This document shows positions 58,480 through 64,000 of a stretch of DNA of 64,000 nucleotides, piece by piece. A program made the position numbers and the translations under genes. Positions within the stretch are counted from its first letter, which is position 1; every line of letters begins with the position of its first letter. The stretch covers positions 13,231,730-13,295,729 of the forward strand of contig NC_134456.1 of assembly GCF_047948215.1 (NCBI RefSeq), written 5' to 3'. This DNA comes from Lycorma delicatula. Lineage: Eukaryota; Arthropoda; Insecta; Hemiptera; Fulgoridae. The notes under the pieces were generated by a model. The model saw nothing but the letters and a program-made list of their open reading frames with translations, had not been told where the DNA came from and did no database searches.

Positions 58480-59250
58480 AGGAGCCAGCAATCCTTTACA
58501 GCCACCAAAATACCATCAAAAACATTAACTTTAGACAGCCGCCGCCACAAAACTTCCCAAGTATGGATTTAAATAATGACCCACTGTACCCTGATGTTTC
58601 TTATTTCACCACTTCAGCCTATTTCATTAATGATATAACTCCGCCATGAATCTGAATTAATAGTTGATCCCTCGTAAAAGTAGTTCTAAATTTCATTCAG
58701 TAAGGTTGGAAACGATCTGTTGTGAACTCGCACAAGAAAACATTCATCTTTCTCGTAACACGCACCGAAAGTCCATTGTTGCGGCAGCAGTTGACCGGCA
58801 TTGTTTTGGCTTCACAAAAACATACTCTTGTCAACCTCAACTAATTTACTAGGACTACCTATCTTCTGATTCGCCTTAATTTACTGTACTTCTATGTAGA
58901 TCTTCTGTAAATAATTGTTCCAATCAACAAGACTGTCCCATGACATATCCAACTTTCACTCACACTACTCGGTATTAGATGACTGCTGTACCGATAAATA
59001 AATAAAACGCACAGTAGTCGGGTCGGAAACGACAGTTTAAAATTTTCTGACCGATTCCCATATGTTAATACTCCATATGTATTGTTGTTCCTTATGCATG
59101 TTTCTCATGTAACGCAATGCCAACCCGCTCTGTTGGCAACATACAACCGTTTGATGGCCATTACGACATGCTCTTTGATTAGGAAAAATGCCGTCATTCT
59201 TTACAAAACGAATGGCATCTTCCTCAGTGGCCAGTAAATCCTGAATTTTC
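58480..59250 (-). pseudogene. Merlin (IS1016/ISXO2-like) transposase relic
   Basis: The minus-strand translation contains, in order, DAIRFVKNDGIFPNQRACRN followed by GH (N-terminal zinc-binding region, about 59220-59160), FRPDYCAFYLFIGT (about 59040-58990), a KSMFL block where relatives have the catalytic DE-(S/T)-x-F, then NNAGQLLPQQWTFGACY (about 58815-58765) and CFLVRVHNRSF. The order is that of the Merlin superfamily, whose members are related to bacterial ISXO2/IS1016. Stops and frameshifts are frequent and the first catalytic acid region is degraded. The continuation to 58480 includes a decayed W-x-SY and VNH-like region. Confidence 0.65.
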
Positions 59251-60160
59251 TTGTCTTACTGAAAACACGAAGCAAACCAAATAACACCTAAAGCAAGAAA
59301 ATAAAGTTTTCAGGTAACCCTAATTTAAAATCACGTTATTGCAGTAATACTGAAAACGTAAAATAAAACTGAAAGTGTTTATTTCTAATGAAATAATAAC
59401 TATTTAAGGTAATGTTATCAGTAAAACTATATAATAATACAGATAAAACCTCATTACATCACAAACAGCATGGCGACCGATTAACCAGGTACTGAAAAGT
59501 GACAAATCCTTAAGTTTGAAATTAAAAATAAAATAGATTAATAAAATAAGATGGCTAGCCTCTGGTAGTTGAGAGGAAGTCCTGCTCTAAGTGTTCTGTT
59601 ACTATTAGCAATGAAATTATGTTTGTGAAATTAACTTTTTGATAATAATATGTAAAATATATAAATATCTGTACCCGATAATGTCGTGTCAGTCTGGACT
59701 CATCGTCCTGATGGGCATCAGTTGAAGTTCATTAGGAATGATGATGGATTTGTGCACGTCTTTGAATGGTCTCGGATATCCCTACTGTTTCCTATCCATG
59801 ATGACCACAGCTATCTGACTGTGAGAGACTGTCTTTTATGAGCTAATGGCTTGTTCCTGTAAACTACAAGGACGTGTACACACTCAAAAATCTTGCATCA
59901 TATAAAATGTTCTCGAAGCAAATATTTAATAATATATTAATAACATTGAACCTTCTGAAAACAAATTTATTAATATTTTCTAAGAACTGTATTAAACCAC
60001 ATTTTTACATTAAATTTCTCAATTAATATTAATTATGTCAGGAGTAATAAACAAAAAATTCCTTTTTATTTTAATAATGAACAACAAGTAGAGTACAAAG
60101 GGCAGTACAGTTTTATAATGCATGTACTTGACATATATTAAGTGAAATATTACTTGACAT
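59251..60160. other. Intron 9 of copy B, before the RTE element
   Basis: AT-rich. A slightly GC-richer stretch at 59685-59880 is unassigned. No gene recognised. Confidence 0.5.
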
Positions 60161-60170
60161 AATATTAAGT

Positions 60171-63100
60171 TTGAAATAATAAATGAATCCTCCTCTATGA
60201 ATCATGAGACCTTGCCGTTGGTGAGGGGGCTTGAGTGCTGGGATACAGAGTAGCTGGACCGAAGGTGCAACCATATCGGAGAGGTATCTGTTGAGAGCCA
60301 GACTAAGGAATGATTCCTGAAAGAGGGCAGCAGCTCTTTCAGTAGTTGTTAGGGGCGTCAATCAGGACGACTTAAACGGCTGTATCAACATCACTCAGTC
60401 CTCTGAGTACTGCGCAGCTGAAAGCAATGGAAAACTACAGCTGCTTTTTTTCCAAGAAAATGTGGCTCTCTGCATTTTCACATAGCAATAGTGGAGGCGC
60501 CTTCCTTGGTAAAATATTCCGGAGGTAAAATAGTCCCCCGTTCGGATCTCCGGGTGGGGACTACTAAGGAAGGGGTCACCAGAAAATTAAAAAATAACAT
60601 TCTACGAGTCGGAGCGTGGAATGTTAGAAGCTTGAAAAAGGTTGGTAGGCTAGAAAATTTAAATGTGGATATAGTAGGAATTAGTGAGGTTCGGTGGGAA
60701 GAGGAAGGCGACTTTTGGTCAGGTGAATTTAGAGTACTTAACTCAGCGTCAAATAATGGGCAGGCAGGAGTAGGTTTCGTGATGAACAAGAAGATAGGGA
60801 GGAGAGTGGAGTATTTCAAAACGCATAGCGATAGAATCATTGTAATAAGGATAAAATCAAAACCTAAACCGACAACGATTGTTAACGTCTATATGCCTAC
60901 AAGCGCCCATGATGATGATGAGGTAGAGTGTGTATACGAAGAGATTGATGAAGCAATTAAACACGTAAAAGGAGATGAAAATTTAATAATAGTTGGAGAT
61001 TGGAATGCAAGCATTGGAAAAGGCAAGGAAGGAAATATAGTGGGTGAATACGGGCTGGGCAAAAGGAATGAAAGAGGGGACCGACTTATAGAATTTTGCA
61101 CGAAGTATAATTTAGTAATTGCCAACACCCAATTTAAAAATCATAATAGAAGAATATACACTTGGAAAAAGCCAGGCGATACTGGAAGGTATCAGATAGA
61201 TTATATCATGGTTAAGCAAAGATTTAGAAATCAACTCGTTGACTGCAAAACTTACCCTGGAGCAGACATTGATAGCGACCATAATTTGGTGATAATGAAA
61301 TGTAGATTGGGGTTTAAAAACCTGAAGAAAAGGTGTCAGATGAATCGGTGGAATTTAGAGAAGCTTGAGGAAGAGGAGGTAAAGAAGATTTTTGAGGAGG
61401 ACATCGCAAGAGGTCTGAGTAAAAAAGATAAGGTAGAAAATGTAGAAGAAGAATGGAAGAATGTTAAAAAGGAAATTCTTAAATCAGCAGAAGCAAACTT
61501 AGGCAGAATAAAGAGAACCGGTAGAAAACCTTGGGTTTCAGATGATATATTGCAGCTGATGGATGAACGTAGAAAATATAAGAATGCTAGTGATGAAGAA
61601 AGTAAAGGGAACTATCGGAAATTAAGAAATGCTATAAACAGGAAGTGCAAACTGGTGAAAGAAGAGTGGATTAAAGAAAAGTGTTCAGAAGTGGAAAGAG
61701 AAATGAACATTGGTAAAATAGACGGAGCATACAGGAAAGTTAAGGAAAATTTTGGAGTACATAAATTAAAATCTAATAATGTGTTAAACAAAGATGGTAC
61801 ACCAATATATAATACGAAAGGTAAAGTCGATAGATGGGTGGAATATATTGAAGAGTTATACGGAGGAAATGAATTAGAAAATGGTGTTATAGAGGAAGAA
61901 GAAGAAGTTGAGGAGGATGAAATGGGAGAAACAATACTGAGGTCTGAATTTAAGAGAGCATTAAAAGATTTAAATTGCAGAAAGGCTCCTGGAATAGACG
62001 GAATACCTGTAGAATTACTGCGCAGTGCAGGTGAGGAAGCGATTGATAGATTATACAAACTGGTGTGTAATATTTATGAAAATGGGGAATTTCCATCAGA
62101 CTTCAAAAAAAGTGTTATAGTTATGATACCAAAGAAAGCAGGGGCAGATAAATGTGAAGAATACAGAACAATTAGTTTAACTAGTCATGCATCAAAAATC
62201 TTAACTAGAATTTTATACAGAAGAATTGAGAGGAGAGTGGAAGAAGTGTTAGGAGAAGACCAATTTGGTTTCAGGAAAAATATAGGGACAAGGGAAGCAA
62301 TTTTAGGCCTCAGATTAATAGTAGAAGGAAGATTAAAGAAAAACAAACCAACATACTTGGCGTTTATAGACCTAGAAAAGGCTTTCGATAACGTAGACTG
62401 GAATAAAATGTTCAGCATTTTAAAAAAATTAGGGTTCAAATACAGAGAGAGAAGAACAATTGCTAACATGTACAGGAACCAAACAGCAACAATAACAATT
62501 GAAGAACATAAGAAAGAAGCCCTAATAAGAAAGGGAGTCCGACAAGGATGTTCCCTATCTCCATTACTTTTTAATCTTTACATGGAACTAGCAGTTAATG
62601 ATGTTAAAGAACAATTTAGATTCGGAGTAACAGTACAAGGTGAAAAGATAAAGATGCTACGATTTGCTGATGATATAGTAATTCTAGCCGAGAGTAAAAA
62701 GGATTTAGAAGAAACAATGAACGGCATAGATGAAGTCCTACGCAAGAACTATCGCATGAAAATAAACAAGAACAAAACAAAAGTAATGAAATGTAGTAGA
62801 AATAACAAAGATGGACCGCTGAATGTGAAAATAGGAGGAGAAAAGATTACGGAGGTAGAAGAATTTTGTTATTTGGGAAGTAAAATTACTAAAGATGGAC
62901 GAAGCAGGAGCGATATAAAATGCCGAATAGCACAAGCTAAACGAGCCTTCAGTAAGAAATATAATTTGTTTACATCAAAAATTAATTTAAATGTCAGGAA
63001 AAGATTTTTGAAAGTGTATGTTTGGAGTGTCGCTTTATATGGAAGTGAAACTTGGACGATCGGAGTATATGAGAAGAAATGATTAGAAGCTTTTGAAATG

Positions 63101-63445
63101 TGGTGCTATAGGAGAATGTTAAAAATCAGATGGGTGGATAAAGTGACAAATGAAGAGGTATTGCGGCAAATAGATGAAGAAAGAAGCATTTGGAAAAATA
63201 TAGTTAAAAGAAGAGACAGACTTATAGGCCACATACTAAGGCATCCTGGAATAGTCGCTTTAATATTGGAAGGACAGGTAGAAGGGAAAAATTGTGTAGG
63301 CAGGGCACGTTTGGAGTATGTAAAACAAATTGTTGGGGATGTAGGATGTAGAGGGTATACTGAAATGAAACGACTAGCACTAGATAGGGAATCTTGGAGA
63401 GCTGCATCAAACCAGTCAAATGACTGAAGACAAAAAAAAAAAAAA
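60171..63445 (+). mobile_element. Nearly intact RTE-type non-LTR retrotransposon
   Basis: A single long frame with an endonuclease and a reverse transcriptase, a short 5' untranslated region (about 60171-60490), and a 3' end ctgaagac followed by an A-run. A 10-bp direct repeat aatattaagt flanks it (60161-60170 and 63446-63455). A second possible left repeat atattaagtg lies at 60135-60144, so the exact 5' end is not certain. It lies in intron 9 of copy B, in the same orientation as the gene. The 5'-truncated copy at 12991-13916 is closely similar, which indicates recent activity of the family. Confidence 0.92.
60491..63427 (+). pseudogene. RTE endonuclease/reverse transcriptase, one nonsense codon
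   Basis: The frame runs 863 codons from 60491 to a TGA at 63080-63082 and then stays open in the same frame to the TGA at 63425-63427. The endonuclease domain (about residues 40-275) shows WNVRSLKK, ISEVRW, GDWNASIGK and DSDHNLV. The reverse transcriptase (about 490-800) shows APGIDGIPVELL, FIDLEKAFDNVDW, GVRQGCSLSPLLFNLYM and the catalytic FADDIVILA. The C-terminal domain has a YGSETWTIG block and ends RAASNQSND. The homologous codon in the copy at 12991 is AGA, so the TGA here is one base change. The frame opens with GTG at 60491; the first in-frame ATG is near 60782, inside the endonuclease, so the native start is lost or not AUG. RTE proteins copy their RNA by target-primed reverse transcription. 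Confidence 0.93.
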
Positions 63446-63455
63446 AATATTAAGT

Positions 63456-63944
63456 GTAAGGAATGATTAAAATATAATTTAATAAACCAAATTTAAAAAA
63501 GATAAAGTTACAGAATAAAAATAAGAATCGAGAAAAAAGATAAAAGAAAATATAATAGATTATATTTGTGTGTGTGTGTGCACATGTGTAACCGTGTGTT
63601 AATTTTTTTACCCTAATGCATAAATGATGTATGACTGTATTGCTATTTTTTAATCGGTCCATTTACTGTGTCTAGTAAATATAATTCTTGTATTTGGCCT
63701 TACATGGTCAACAACCCACCCCTGAAAATAGTACATATAAGAATTATAGGATAAAAGAGATATGGAATTTACAATCTCATCCAAATTCCAGCATTTAGAA
63801 TAAAATTATTTATTTGAGATTTCCTGTTTACTCATTAATAACCGAATCACTTATTGTGAAGCAGTTTCATCTTGTATTATATGATAGGATTGTTTTTATG
63901 TATATGTAAAAATGTAGCAAACGTCATTAATTTTGTTGTTTCAG
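63456..63944. other. End of intron 9 of copy B
   Basis: AT-rich with a TG repeat at about 63567-63580. It ends in the acceptor ttgtttcag for exon 10. Confidence 0.6.
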
Positions 63945-64000
63945 AAAATCTATGTTTGCTGAAGTTTCATTCCATGATCCTAGCAGAGGTTATGCCTTCA
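63945..64000 (+). CDS. GBA1: Glucosylceramidase copy B, exon 10 (cut by window edge)
   Basis: Starts after the acceptor ending at 63944, completes the proline codon split from exon 9, and encodes KSMFAEVSFHDPSRGYAF up to the edge. It corresponds to copy A 7290-7389, where the homologous residues are KDLPVHISVHDPKRGNAF. About 17 more codons and the stop are expected just beyond the window. Confidence 0.93.

Noticed and set aside
61612..62058. Long minus-strand open frame of 148 codons
   Set aside because: A shadow of the RTE reading frame on the opposite strand, serine-rich because of its purine-rich codons.

Overview
This window is nuclear DNA from an arthropod, most likely an insect. It is AT-rich, has spliced genes with GT..AG introns, and is packed with transposon families typical of insects: piggyBac, mariner/Tc1, Merlin, R1, RTE, Jockey/I-type elements and tRNA-derived SINEs. 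A hemipteran would fit, but the window does not prove the order. There is no bacterial-style operon, CRISPR array, rRNA gene or intact tRNA gene.

Only one host gene family is clearly present: lysosomal glucosylceramidase (acid beta-glucocerebrosidase, GH30, GBA1 type), as two tandem head-to-tail copies on the + strand. Copy A is represented by its last two exons (3128-3492 and 7290-7389); its catalytic exons lie upstream of the window. Copy B starts with a signal-peptide exon at 16762 and continues through ten exons to the right edge, where its last visible exon is cut at 64000. The copies share the position and phase of the last intron and are closely similar in protein, so they look like a tandem duplication. 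Copy B keeps both catalytic glutamates, in exons 6 and 7, and reads without a frameshift or stop across all exon joins.

Almost everything else is repeat DNA in introns or between the two genes. From left to right: a piggyBac remnant (1-1026); IS630/mariner-type remnants in the last intron of copy A (4600-6430); an endonuclease-type retrotransposon relic (9250-10780); SINEs and a composite repeat family with a nested RTE insertion (11390-15560); a Tc1/mariner-superfamily element with long terminal inverted repeats (20661-22634); an R1-clade relic (25230-27312) and a 91-bp R1-like tail insertion (28371-28461); a reverse-strand I/Jockey-type element split by a DNA transposon (31500-35660); a mariner with near-perfect ends (40503-41815); RT relics (42920-43390 and 47780-48370); a SINE pair around and inside a decayed Polinton/adintovirus-like virion-gene block (52240-54650); Tc1 and Merlin relics (57600-59250); and a nearly intact RTE element (60171-63445).

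The most interesting region is the Polinton/adintovirus-like relic in intron 8 of copy B. It carries remnants of a parvovirus-like phospholipase A2 domain, an adenovirus-type cysteine protease and a conserved accessory virion protein in one orientation, and a SINE has landed inside one of its reading frames with a clean 12-bp target duplication. Several nested insertions give a readable order of events. I see no clearly new biological system.
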